Below, piece by piece: positions 1 through 5,129 of a stretch of 7,627 nt of DNA (the stretch's first letter is position 1; each line of letters begins with the position of its first letter). A program made the translations under genes and the position numbers. The notes under the pieces were generated by a model. That model was not told the origin of the DNA. It was given only the letters and a program-made list of their open reading frames with translations, and did not search any database. The DNA is from Stenotrophomonas maltophilia. GTDB lineage: Bacteria > Pseudomonadota > Gammaproteobacteria > Xanthomonadales > Xanthomonadaceae. Location of the stretch: the NCBI GenBank assembly GCA_002386405.1, contig DGIP01000091.1, forward strand, positions 1 to 7,627, read 5' to 3'.

Positions 1-53
1 GACATCACCCTTTCACGGTGGCGACCGGGGTTCGAATCCCCGTGGGGACGCCA
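1..53 (+). tRNA. tRNA-Glu (anticodon TTC), 5' end missing
   Basis: This is the 3' two thirds of a glutamate tRNA. The anticodon stem TCACC/GGTGG closes the loop CTTTCAC, with anticodon TTC at 12-14. The T arm follows (CGGGG, loop TTCGAAT, CCCCG), then the 3' acceptor strand and an encoded CCA at 51-53. It closely resembles E. coli tRNA-Glu. A full tRNA-Glu is about 76 nt, so roughly 23 nt (5' acceptor strand and D arm) lie before the window. The cut is an assembly edge rather than a broken gene: the remaining parts are intact and a terminator follows. Confidence 0.93.
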
Positions 54-64
54 ATACAACGCAG

Positions 65-91
65 AAAGCCCCGGCAATGCCGGGGCTTTTT
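65..91 (+). terminator. Rho-independent terminator of tRNA-Glu
   Basis: The hairpin GCCCCGGC-AAT-GCCGGGGC (68-86) is extended by flanking A/T pairs and followed by TTTTT. It lies 12 nt after the tRNA CCA end, so it ends the tRNA transcript before the next gene at 138. Confidence 0.9.
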
Positions 92-103
92 GTTTGGTAG
101 CGT

Positions 104-120
104 ATCAACCATCGTTTGAT
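104..120. promoter_or_regulatory. Small inverted repeat upstream of the SRAP gene
   Basis: ATCAA and TTGAT arms are separated by 7 nt, 18 nt before the SRAP start codon, in the only space available for that gene's promoter or operator. It does not resemble the xanthomonad LexA boxes I know, and I see no convincing -35/-10 pair. Listed as a possible operator only. Confidence 0.25.
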
Positions 121-137
121 GCCTCCGGTCCAGGCCC

Positions 138-1094
138 ATGTGCTATTCCGCCCAGATCCGCGCCGACTACACCAAACTGGTTCGTGAGTTCGGCGCCGCC
201 ATTTCGCTGGACGAATTCGCCCAGCTCTATGCCCATGACGCCGGCAAACAGCGCCCCAAGACACCCAAGGCCATGGACGACGGCTTTGCCGGTGCGCGCA
301 CCGCGCAGGGCCAGGATATCGTGGCGAAGATCCAGCAATGGCACGCCGAAGAAATGCAGGCGCTGGACGAGGAAATCCGCGTCCAGACCGCACGCCGGAA
401 GCAGGCTGAGGAAAGCCTGGCGCACCGCCCCACCCAGAAGGCCCGCAACGACATCCGCATTGCCGGCAACCGCGTGGACCGTGCCCAGGCGCGCCTGGCC
501 GACCTGCACCGCACCGGCCTGCTGCCACGCGACAGCCGCATCTTTCCCGGCGTATACGCCCCGGTGATCGTGTCCGAACACGGCCAGCGCGTGATCAAGC
601 CGATGCGCTACCAGTGCCGCCTGCCCGACAAGCCCGCACGCAACGACGCGCTCTATCCCGGCACCTACAACGCCCGCCGCGACAGCCTCGAGGCGTACTG
701 GAAGAACGCGTTCGGCCACCATCATGGCGTGGTGGTGGTGCAATCGTTCTACGAACACGTCCCGCGCCATGCGCTTGAACAGCGCACGCTGGCGCCGGGC
801 GAAAATCCACAGAACGTGGTGCTCGAGTTCCGCCCGCAGCCGCCGCGCGACCTGCTGATCGCCTGCCTGTGGTCGGAATGGGAAGGCCCCGAAGGCCGCC
901 TGCTCTCGTTCGCCGCCATCACCGACGAACCCCCGCGCGACGTGGCCGCCGCCGGCCATGACCGCTGCATCGTGCCGATCCGGCGCGAACACCTGGATGC
1001 GTGGCTGAATCCAGATCCGCAGGACCTGGCCGCGTTGTACCGCATCCTGGACGACCGCGAACCGGTCGAGCTGGATTACGCCGAAGCGGCGTGA
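138..1094 (+). CDS. SRAP-family protein (SOS response-associated peptidase, YedK/HMCES type)
   Basis: 318 aa. SRAP proteins (DUF159) bind abasic sites in single-stranded DNA and form a thiazolidine crosslink through Cys2 after Met1 is removed; this protects stalled forks. The expected residues are present: Met-Cys at 1-2; Asn178 in TYNAR, matching the NAR motif; Glu206 in SFYEHV, matching the GFYEW motif; His274 in AGHDRCIVP, matching the HxRMP motif; and WLNP at 289-292. The ATG at 138 is fixed by the need for Cys at position 2, although no good Shine-Dalgarno is visible. E. coli YedK is about 220 aa. The extra length here is mainly a charged, probably helical segment at about residues 45-125, between Cys2 and the rest of the active site. 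The gene follows a tRNA terminator, so it needs its own promoter. No LexA box was seen, so SOS control is unproven. Family assignment is firm; the role of the insert is unknown. Confidence 0.92.
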   Translation: MCYSAQIRADYTKLVREFGAAISLDEFAQLYAHDAGKQRPKTPKAMDDGFAGARTAQGQDIVAKIQQWHAEEMQALDEEIRVQTARRKQAEESLAHRPTQKARNDIRIAGNRVDRAQARLADLHRTGLLPRDSRIFPGVYAPVIVSEHGQRVIKPMRYQCRLPDKPARNDALYPGTYNARRDSLEAYWKNAFGHHHGVVVVQSFYEHVPRHALEQRTLAPGENPQNVVLEFRPQPPRDLLIACLWSEWEGPEGRLLSFAAITDEPPRDVAAAGHDRCIVPIRREHLDAWLNPDPQDLAALYRILDDREPVELDYAEAA

Positions 1095-1456
1095 CCCTGC
1101 AGCGCGGCGGTCAGCGCCTGGTTCAACTCTGCGGTCAGGTAGGGCTTGGTCAGCACCCTGCCCGCCCGGAATGCCTCCGGCAGCTGGAAGTGCGCCATGC
1201 CAGTGGCAACAACGAAGGGAATGCCGAGCGCGGTCAGCGCATCGGCGACCGGGTCACTGGTCTCGTGATTGGCCAGGCGGTAGTCCAGCAGCACGATCTG
1301 CGGCGCAGCCTCCTCGATCAGGCGCAGCGCCTCGGCCACCGACGACGCCGGCCCGATCATCACCGCGCCCGCGTGCATCAGCTGCATCTCCAGCAACGAC
1401 GCACTCATCGCGTCGTTTTCCACCACCAGTACCCGCAGACCCTGCAACGCGCTCAT
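1076..1456 (-). CDS. Single-domain response regulator (receiver only)
   Basis: 126 aa from the ATG at 1456, covering one receiver (REC) domain and nothing else. Such proteins accept phosphate from a histidine kinase and signal by protein contact or act as a phosphate sink. Visible features: beta1 with VLVVEND (acidic pocket Glu13, Asn14, Asp15), the phosphoacceptor Asp58 in LLDYRL, the switch Thr85 in VVATGM, and the conserved Lys104 in LTKPY. Asn14 occupies the usual second acidic position. The sequence PFVVATGM resembles the 'FAT GUY' single-domain regulators of stress and HWE-kinase pathways, but the motif is imperfect. AGGGAA at 1462-1467 is well spaced for this ATG; a GTG one codon upstream (1459) is too close to it. 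No kinase gene is adjacent, so the partner is unknown. Its last 19 nt overlap the end of the convergent SRAP gene. Confidence 0.9.
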   Translation of the reverse strand: MSALQGLRVLVVENDAMSASLLEMQLMHAGAVMIGPASSVAEALRLIEEAAPQIVLLDYRLANHETSDPVADALTALGIPFVVATGMAHFQLPEAFRAGRVLTKPYLTAELNQALTAALQGHAASA

Positions 1457-1485
1457 CACCGTTCCCTGTATGGTTCAGCGCAATG

Positions 1486-1491
1486 AGTATA
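1486..1491 (-). promoter_or_regulatory. Candidate -10 element for the receiver gene
   Basis: On the minus strand this reads TATACT, 5/6 to the sigma-70 -10 consensus, about 30 nt before the receiver start codon. That leaves room for a transcript start near 1479 and the AGGGAA ribosome site. No good -35 is visible at 16-18 nt, so the call rests on the -10 and its position. Confidence 0.4.
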
Positions 1492-1522
1492 GCGTCGCGG
1501 AAAAATGAAGGTCCGGGTCCGA

Positions 1523-1535
1523 CTGAATGATTCAG
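1523..1535. promoter_or_regulatory. Perfect palindrome CTGAAT-G-ATTCAG
   Basis: Two perfect 6-nt arms around one base lie between the divergent receiver gene and tRNA-Leu. A tandem pair of GGTCCG (1510-1521) abuts it. It is placed about 46 nt before the tRNA and 67 nt before the receiver start codon, suitable for an operator, but no regulator is recognisable from it. Confidence 0.3.
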
Positions 1536-1559
1536 ACCTCCCCAATCCGGCGAGGTTTG

Positions 1560-1567
1560 TATACACT
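1560..1567 (+). promoter_or_regulatory. Candidate -10 region of tRNA-Leu
   Basis: TATACACT contains overlapping -10-like hexamers (TATACA, TACACT). It is followed by a GC-rich discriminator (ACGCGGCC), typical of stable-RNA promoters under stringent control. The mature tRNA begins 13 nt later. No clear -35 was found. Confidence 0.4.
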
Positions 1568-1580
1568 ACGCGGCCAGCCA

Positions 1581-1667
1581 GCCGAAGTGGCGGAATCGGT
1601 AGACGCAGCGGACTCAAAATCCGCCGCCCTTAAAAGCGTGTGGGTTCGAGTCCCACCTTCGGCACCA
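1581..1667 (+). tRNA. tRNA-Leu (anticodon CAA)
   Basis: Complete 87-nt class II tRNA. The acceptor stem GCCGAAG (1581-1587) pairs with CTTCGGC (1657-1663), followed by discriminator A and encoded CCA (1665-1667). The anticodon stem GCGGA/TCCGC closes the loop CTCAAAA with CAA at 1615-1617. The long variable arm and the T loop TTCGAGT are as expected for leucine, and the ends match E. coli leuX closely. It decodes UUG. tRNA-Leu genes are frequent integration sites for genomic islands, but there is no integrase or duplicated 3' end here, so this copy looks unoccupied. Confidence 0.97.
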
Positions 1668-1675
1668 TGGAATCC

Positions 1676-1705
1676 AAAAGGCCAGATCGAAAGATCTGGC
1701 CTTTT
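1676..1705. terminator. Bidirectional intrinsic terminator
   Basis: A perfect 13-bp stem (AAAAGGCCAGATC / GATCTGGCCTTTT) closes a GAAA tetraloop. The A and T runs at its edges make it work on both strands: for tRNA-Leu (ending at 1667, plus strand) and for the chemoreceptor gene (stop codon at 1720-1722, minus strand). Confidence 0.92.
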
Positions 1706-1719
1706 GCTTTGGGGCGCGC

Positions 1720-3579
1720 TCAGACCAGCCGCAGGATGGCCGGCCCACCCGGGGCGCCCGACTGCGCCACCTGGCGCAGCACCTGCGCCACCGACCCGTC
1801 GACCCGGAACGCCGCCACCGTCTGCAGCAGCTGGGTGGCCTGCTCTTCCATGCTGCGCGCGGCCGCCGACGCCTCTTCCACCAGCGCGGCGTTCTGCTGG
1901 GTGCTCTGGTCGATGTGCTCCACCGCCTGGTTGATCTGCATGATGCTTTCGCTCTGCTGCTGCGCACCGGTGCTGATCCGCGCGATCAGGTCATCCACCC
2001 GCTTCACGCTCTCCACGATTTCTTCCATGGTGCGCCCCGCGCTCTCGACCTGGGCGGTGCCCGTGCCCACGCGGTCCACCGAATCGTCGATCAACTGCTT
2101 GATCTCCTTGGCGGCGCTGGCCGAACGCTGCGACAGCGAACGGATCTCGCCGGCCACCACCGCAAAGCCGCGCCCATGTTCGCCGGCGCGCGCCGCTTCC
2201 ACCGCCGCGTTGAGGGCCAGGATGTTGGTCTGGAAGGCGATGCCGTCGATCACGCTGATGATGTCGACGATGCGGCGCGAGGAAGCGTTGATGAGCGCCA
2301 TGGTGGTCACCACCTCGCTGACCACCTTGCCACCCTGCGCGGCCACGTCCACCGCACCGCCGGCAAGCTGGCTGGCCTGGCGGGCGTTGTCGGCGCTCTG
2401 TCGCACCGTGCTGGTCAATCCCTGCAGCGACACCGCCGTTTCCTCCAGAGAGGCCGCCTGCTGCTCGGTGCGTTGGGACAGATCCGTATTGCCCACGGCG
2501 ATCTCGCTGGCACCGAGCGCCACGGCGTCGGCGGCCACGCGGATCTGGCCGATCATGCTGCCCATGGTGGCCACCATGGCATTGACGCCCGCGCACAGCT
2601 CGGCGATGGCGCCGGTCGCGTCGCCCGCATCGATGCGCCTGCTCAGGTCACCTGCCTGTGCGGCGGAAACCACTTCACGGGTCTGCGCAACCGCACTGGC
2701 CAGCGCCTGTGCATCGCGCACCTGCGCGGTGACGTCGGTCGCGTACTTGACCACCTTGAACGGCCGGCCGTTCATGTCGAAGATCGGGTTGTAGGACGCC
2801 TGGATCCAGATCTCGCGCCCGCCCTTGCCCAGCCGCCGGTACTGGCCAGCGTCGTACTCGCCACGGCCGAGTTTCTGCCAGAACTGGCGATACGCATCGC
2901 TGCGGGCGTAGTCCGGCTCGGCGAACATCGAATGGTGCTGCCCGCGGATCTCGTCCAGCGTATAGCCCGTCGCCGCCAGGAAGTTCTCATTGGCCGACAG
3001 GATGCGACCGTCCAGGCCGAATTCGATCACCGCCTGCGACGTATTGATGGCGGCCAGCTGCCCGGCGAAATCGGCCGCCTGCATCTGCTGGGCGGTGATG
3101 TCGGTGGCGAACTTGACCACCTTGAAGGGCTTGCCGCTGCTGTCGAACACCGGGTTGTAGGAGGCCTGGATCCAGACCTCGCGCCCGCCCTTGCCGATGC
3201 GCCGGTACTGGCCCGCATCGAACTCGCCCTTGCCCAGGCGCGCCCAGAAGTCGCGGTAGGTCGTGCTGCGCACATGCTCGGGATCGACGAACATGGAATG
3301 GTGGCGTCCGCGGATTTCCTCCAGCGTATAGCCCAGCGTCTGCAGGAAGTTTGCATTGGCCTCGAGGATGGTGCCCTCCAGGTCGAATTCGATCACCGCC
3401 TGCACGCGGTGCAGCGCGGCCACCTGGGCTTCCAGCGCGGCGTTGCGCTGGGCAAGGGCCACGGCCGCCTGCTGCGTGGCACGCGGCGAGAACGCCAGCG
3501 CACCCAGCGAGCGCAGCAAGGACGGTGCGGATGCGCCAGGGCGAGCGGACGCCGGCGGCTGTACGGCTGCGATGGACAT
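1720..3579 (-). CDS. Soluble methyl-accepting chemotaxis protein with twin PAS domains
   Basis: 619 aa. MCPs control the CheA kinase, and so flagellar rotation. Order: short N-terminus with a likely helix (about 33-58); PAS1 (about 58-165); PAS2 (about 180-287); HAMP-like linker (about 288-350); long coiled-coil signalling domain (about 350-590). The hairpin tip is the MCP signature ([20 protein letters not shown], 446-465). Methylation-type helices lie at about 368-392 ([12 protein letters not shown]) and 562-580 ([19 protein letters not shown]). There are no membrane segments, so the receptor is cytosolic and senses an internal cue. Known PAS MCPs bind haem or flavin, but no cofactor can be assigned here. 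Domain order recalls Pseudomonas BdlA (biofilm dispersion), which is shorter. There is no C-terminal NWETF-type CheR tether. GAGGAA at 3586-3591 supports the ATG at 3579. A sigma-28 promoter at 3725-3751 places it in the late flagellar regulon. Confidence 0.95.
   Translation of the reverse strand: MSIAAVQPPASARPGASAPSLLRSLGALAFSPRATQQAAVALAQRNAALEAQVAALHRVQAVIEFDLEGTILEANANFLQTLGYTLEEIRGRHHSMFVDPEHVRSTTYRDFWARLGKGEFDAGQYRRIGKGGREVWIQASYNPVFDSSGKPFKVVKFATDITAQQMQAADFAGQLAAINTSQAVIEFGLDGRILSANENFLAATGYTLDEIRGQHHSMFAEPDYARSDAYRQFWQKLGRGEYDAGQYRRLGKGGREIWIQASYNPIFDMNGRPFKVVKYATDVTAQVRDAQALASAVAQTREVVSAAQAGDLSRRIDAGDATGAIAELCAGVNAMVATMGSMIGQIRVAADAVALGASEIAVGNTDLSQRTEQQAASLEETAVSLQGLTSTVRQSADNARQASQLAGGAVDVAAQGGKVVSEVVTTMALINASSRRIVDIISVIDGIAFQTNILALNAAVEAARAGEHGRGFAVVAGEIRSLSQRSASAAKEIKQLIDDSVDRVGTGTAQVESAGRTMEEIVESVKRVDDLIARISTGAQQQSESIMQINQAVEHIDQSTQQNAALVEEASAAARSMEEQATQLLQTVAAFRVDGSVAQVLRQVAQSGAPGGPAILRLV
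2722..3036 (-). repeat. PAS2 copy of the tandem PAS duplication
   Basis: Residues 182-286 of the chemoreceptor align with residues 60-164 without a single gap, at a fixed offset of 122 codons (366 bp). I counted 75 of 105 identical residues by eye. Shared blocks include [21 protein letters not shown] and PFKVVK. Confidence 0.85.
3088..3402 (-). repeat. PAS1 copy of the tandem PAS duplication
   Basis: Partner of the unit at 2722-3036, with the same 315-bp length. Most differences are conservative (Glu/Asp, Lys/Arg, Phe/Tyr, Ile/Val), which points to an in-frame internal duplication kept under selection rather than a recent one. Confidence 0.85.
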
Positions 3580-3624
3580 CGTTGTTTCCTCGGTTCCAAC
3601 AAGCTCAATGGGCTACGCCGGGCC

Positions 3625-3675
3625 CTATGCCCGATGTAGTACGCAGAACGCTTGGGGACTCACGAAGACCGTCAT
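3625..3675 (-). other. Mini-ORF 2 in the chemoreceptor leader (16 aa)
   Basis: The ATG overlaps the stop of mini-ORF 1 (ATGA, 3672-3675) and encodes MTVFVSPQAFCVLHRA. The ATGA overlap would allow coupled translation. It spans part of hairpin B and ends within hairpin C, so ribosomes here would alter leader folding. It may be chance; only comparison with related genomes can decide. Confidence 0.25.
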
Positions 3676-3713
3676 GGGGATGACGTCCCTTCCGTGGGGC
3701 AGATCGTTTCCAT
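3672..3713 (-). other. Mini-ORF 1 in the chemoreceptor leader (13 aa)
   Basis: ATG at 3713 encodes METICPTEGTSSP. AAGGAG sits 5 nt upstream, ideal spacing, but it lies next to the sigma-28 -10 element and would mostly fall upstream of the predicted transcript start. A transcript starting near 3718 would be almost leaderless for this ORF. The ATG is inside hairpin A. Confidence 0.25.
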
Positions 3714-3724
3714 CTGCACTCCTT

Positions 3725-3751
3725 TTAGCGGTCTGCGCGGGAGAAACTTTA
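3725..3751 (-). promoter_or_regulatory. FliA (sigma-28) flagellar promoter of the chemoreceptor gene
   Basis: The minus strand reads TAAAGTTT (3751-3744), exactly 11 nt, then ACCGCTAA (3732-3725). The enterobacterial sigma-28 consensus is TAAAGTTT-N11-GCCGATAA, so the -35 is perfect, the spacing exact and the -10 is 6/8. It starts 13 nt after the AraC gene's stop codon and drives only the chemoreceptor, with a leader of about 140 nt. MCP genes are classic sigma-28 targets. Confidence 0.88.
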
Positions 3752-3764
3752 GGGCGGTGGTGCG

Positions 3765-4751
3765 TCAACGCCGCCGCCCGGTACCCGCCAGGGCGGCAGC
3801 CGGTTTTCCAGCCAGTGCCCGGGACAACTCCTGTGCCGGCTGCACATCGAACATCCGCGCGTATTGCGCGGCCATCCGGCCCAGGTCCCACACGCCAAAG
3901 CGCGAGCAGATCCCCGTCACGGTGTCGCCCGGGGTGGCCGAGCGCAGCGCAGCGCGGATCGCATGCAGGCGCTCGACCAGATAGAACTGGTGCGGCGCCA
4001 TCCCGAACAGGTCGTCGAACGCCCGGTTGAGCGAGCGCTGCGAGGCGCCCACCGCGAACGGAATGTCCGCGAACGCCGCCTCCCCGCGCAGGCTGCGCTG
4101 GATATGCGCAATGCCGCGCCGCACGATCTCCCGGCGCGACAGCGGCGGGCGCCCACGCTTGGCCGGCGCCTGCCCCCGCCCTGCCAACAGGTGGCACTCC
4201 AGGACGGCAGCCACCAGCTGGTTGACGAAGGACCCGCGCGCGCCCGGCTGCGCGAACGCGTCTGGGCTGCCTTCGTGCACGTCGAACGCCCGCTGGATCA
4301 ACGCCCCGATCCGCCCCACCATCGGCGCGGTGGCGGTGATGTTGCCCGTGCGGTACAGCCAGGCGGGCTCCAGTCCATCGACCTGCGCGACCTGTTCCAT
4401 CAGGACGTGCTCGGCGAAGTCGATTGCCAGGAACCGCGCCGGCACCTGGCTGAAACCATGCACCTCCACCTGCGGCGCCAGCCAGGTGAAGCCGTCCTCG
4501 CCGACCCGCTGCCCATCCAGCGTGGTCTGGCTGCCCGGCAGGGACAGATAGACGCCGAACCGCCCCGCGTGCGGCGCGCCGCGATACAGCACCGGGGCAC
4601 CATCCAGGCCATGCATCAGAATCACGCCATCAAGGTCAAGCATATTCAGCGACCAGGCGCCGTCGCCACGACCGGCAATGCGCATCTCGCCGTCGATTCC
4701 GTTGATGGAATTGGAATACGCCTCAAAGTCCGGGTAAATCAGCAAAGGCAT
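3765..4751 (-). CDS. AraC-family transcriptional regulator
   Basis: 328 aa from the ATG at 4751. The N-terminal part (about 1-190) is a cupin-like effector or dimerisation region of the type found before AraC domains; its ligand cannot be read. The C-terminal AraC DNA-binding domain is at about 206-315: first helix-turn-helix near 228-251 (VGASQRSLNRAFDDLFG), second near 277-302 (TVTGICSRFGVWDLGRMAAQYARMF). The FGVWDLGR helix and the overall layout resemble the EutR-like subgroup, but no ethanolamine genes are nearby. A basic stretch (KRGRPPLSRREIVRR) links the two parts. An in-frame ATG at 4826 would add 25 residues that are cysteine-rich and unlike family N-termini; neither start has a good Shine-Dalgarno. 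The 5' end is less GC-rich than its neighbours. The target is unknown; likely candidates are its own upstream region or the adjacent genes. Confidence 0.88.
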   Translation of the reverse strand: MPLLIYPDFEAYSNSINGIDGEMRIAGRGDGAWSLNMLDLDGVILMHGLDGAPVLYRGAPHAGRFGVYLSLPGSQTTLDGQRVGEDGFTWLAPQVEVHGFSQVPARFLAIDFAEHVLMEQVAQVDGLEPAWLYRTGNITATAPMVGRIGALIQRAFDVHEGSPDAFAQPGARGSFVNQLVAAVLECHLLAGRGQAPAKRGRPPLSRREIVRRGIAHIQRSLRGEAAFADIPFAVGASQRSLNRAFDDLFGMAPHQFYLVERLHAIRAALRSATPGDTVTGICSRFGVWDLGRMAAQYARMFDVQPAQELSRALAGKPAAALAGTGRRR

Positions 4752-4757
4752 AATCTG

Positions 4758-4763
4758 AATATA
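4758..4763 (-). promoter_or_regulatory. Candidate -10 for the AraC gene
   Basis: The minus strand reads TATATT, followed by 6 nt and the ATG at 4751, so a transcript from here would begin at or near the start codon (leaderless). No matching -35 was found at 16-18 nt. If translation starts at 4826 instead, this element is irrelevant. Confidence 0.3.
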
Positions 4764-4899
4764 TTGAGTGAACCGACTGACCCACTCTACTTCACATGAA
4801 CAGGGGCGTGAACAGCAATTGGTCATGCACGAATCCGGCGAATTTGGCTAACTTTACGTAGCGGCATGGAAACCGCGACAGTAAGAATTAGCCCGCCTC

Positions 4900-4944
4900 G
4901 CGATGGGGTGTCCGGACGGTGGGGACTGTCCGACACTCCATCGC
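4900..4944. repeat. Long imperfect palindrome upstream of the AraC gene
   Basis: The left arm GCGATGGGGTGTCCGGAC (4900-4917) pairs with the right arm GTCCGACACTCCATCGC (4928-4944) over 17 bp, with one G-T pair, one bulged C and a 10-nt loop. There is no T run on either side, so it is a poor terminator. Two TGTCC blocks (4909-4913, 4927-4931) recur inside. It could be an operator, a stable RNA hairpin, or a relic of a REP-like or MITE element. It lacks the GTAG head of the Stenotrophomonas SMAG repeats. Confidence 0.6.
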
Positions 4945-4975
4945 ACGGCGCCTGCACCGGATACTCCCGTAATAA

Positions 4976-4991
4976 TGCAAAGCACGTCCCG
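4976..4991 (-). promoter_or_regulatory. Candidate sigma-54 promoter
   Basis: The minus strand reads CGGGACGTGCTTTGCA. Against the consensus TGGCACG-N4-TTGCW it keeps the GG and GC dinucleotides at the required 10-nt spacing and matches 10 of the 12 defined positions. Transcription would start near 4965 and run through the palindrome at 4900-4944 towards the AraC gene, giving a leader of about 215 nt or a short non-coding RNA. No activator site was identified. Confidence 0.4.
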
Positions 4992-5026
4992 CTTTTGTTG
5001 CCGGAGCCCGCCTACATTCCATTCAG

Positions 5027-5047
5027 TGGCGTATGTATATATCGCCA
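5027..5047. promoter_or_regulatory. Dyad TGGCG-N11-CGCCA with AT-rich centre
   Basis: Perfect 5-nt arms flank an AT-rich centre (TATGTATATAT). As RNA it could extend to 8 bp with one bulged T and a GTAT loop. Arm layout and the AT spacer suit a dimeric repressor site. It lies 36 nt upstream of the sigma-54 candidate as read on the minus strand. Confidence 0.3.
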
Positions 5048-5129
5048 GATAATGCGTGTACCGCTGCCGGGATCAGGGTATCGGCCGCATGTGGCTGCGC
5101 TTGAGAAAACCAGGCCGCTGCGGGCCGGC

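Larger units (their letters stand above)
3592..3717 (-). promoter_or_regulatory. Hairpin-rich 5' leader of the chemoreceptor mRNA
   Basis: From the predicted sigma-28 start (about 3718) to the ribosome site, the minus strand can fold three hairpins. A (3699-3717): GCAGAT, loop GGAAACG, ATCTGC, at the very 5' end. B (3661-3696): inner stem CGTCAT-CCCC-ATGACG inside an outer CACG(G)AAG/CTTCGTG stem. C (3613-3639): an 11-bp stem with one A-C mismatch and loop ATAGG. The start region can also form TTGTT/AACAA with the Shine-Dalgarno in its loop. GGA triplets lie in loop A and in the ribosome-site loop, as at RsmA/CsrA targets. It matches no riboswitch I know; in particular the c-di-GMP GEMM-I core is absent. 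The folds are seen in the sequence; function is inference. Confidence 0.5.

Noticed and set aside
105..992. 295-aa minus-strand open frame opposite the SRAP gene
   Set aside because: No recognisable domain; the plus strand carries all SRAP active-site residues.
1581..1667. tRNA-Leu as the attachment site of a genomic island
   Set aside because: No integrase, no repeated tRNA 3' end and no shift to foreign genes on either side.
1915..3639. 574-aa plus-strand open frame opposite the chemoreceptor gene
   Set aside because: The translation is a His/Arg/Gly-rich composition with no domain; it is the antisense shadow of a GC-rich gene with clear MCP motifs.
3613..3639. Leader hairpin C as a SMAG/REP element of Stenotrophomonas
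   Set aside because: SMAG repeats have a GTAG head directly before the stem; here GTAG/CTAC is part of the stem itself, and there is no second unit nearby.
3592..3717. A c-di-GMP (GEMM-I) riboswitch in the chemoreceptor leader, suggested by the c-di-GMP context
   Set aside because: The conserved GEMM core (GGCAAACC-like and GGGACGCAAAGCC-like blocks) is absent; only a short GGGACG occurs.
4835..4857. A second sigma-28-like sequence (TAAAGTTA then GCCGGATT) on the minus strand upstream of the AraC gene
   Set aside because: The spacer is 9 nt instead of 11 and both elements carry mismatches, so it is unlikely to be used.
4887..5022. 45-codon minus-strand ORF (ATG at 5022) in the gap before the AraC gene
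   Set aside because: Arginine- and cysteine-rich, with no clear ribosome site; it reads through the palindrome and looks fortuitous.
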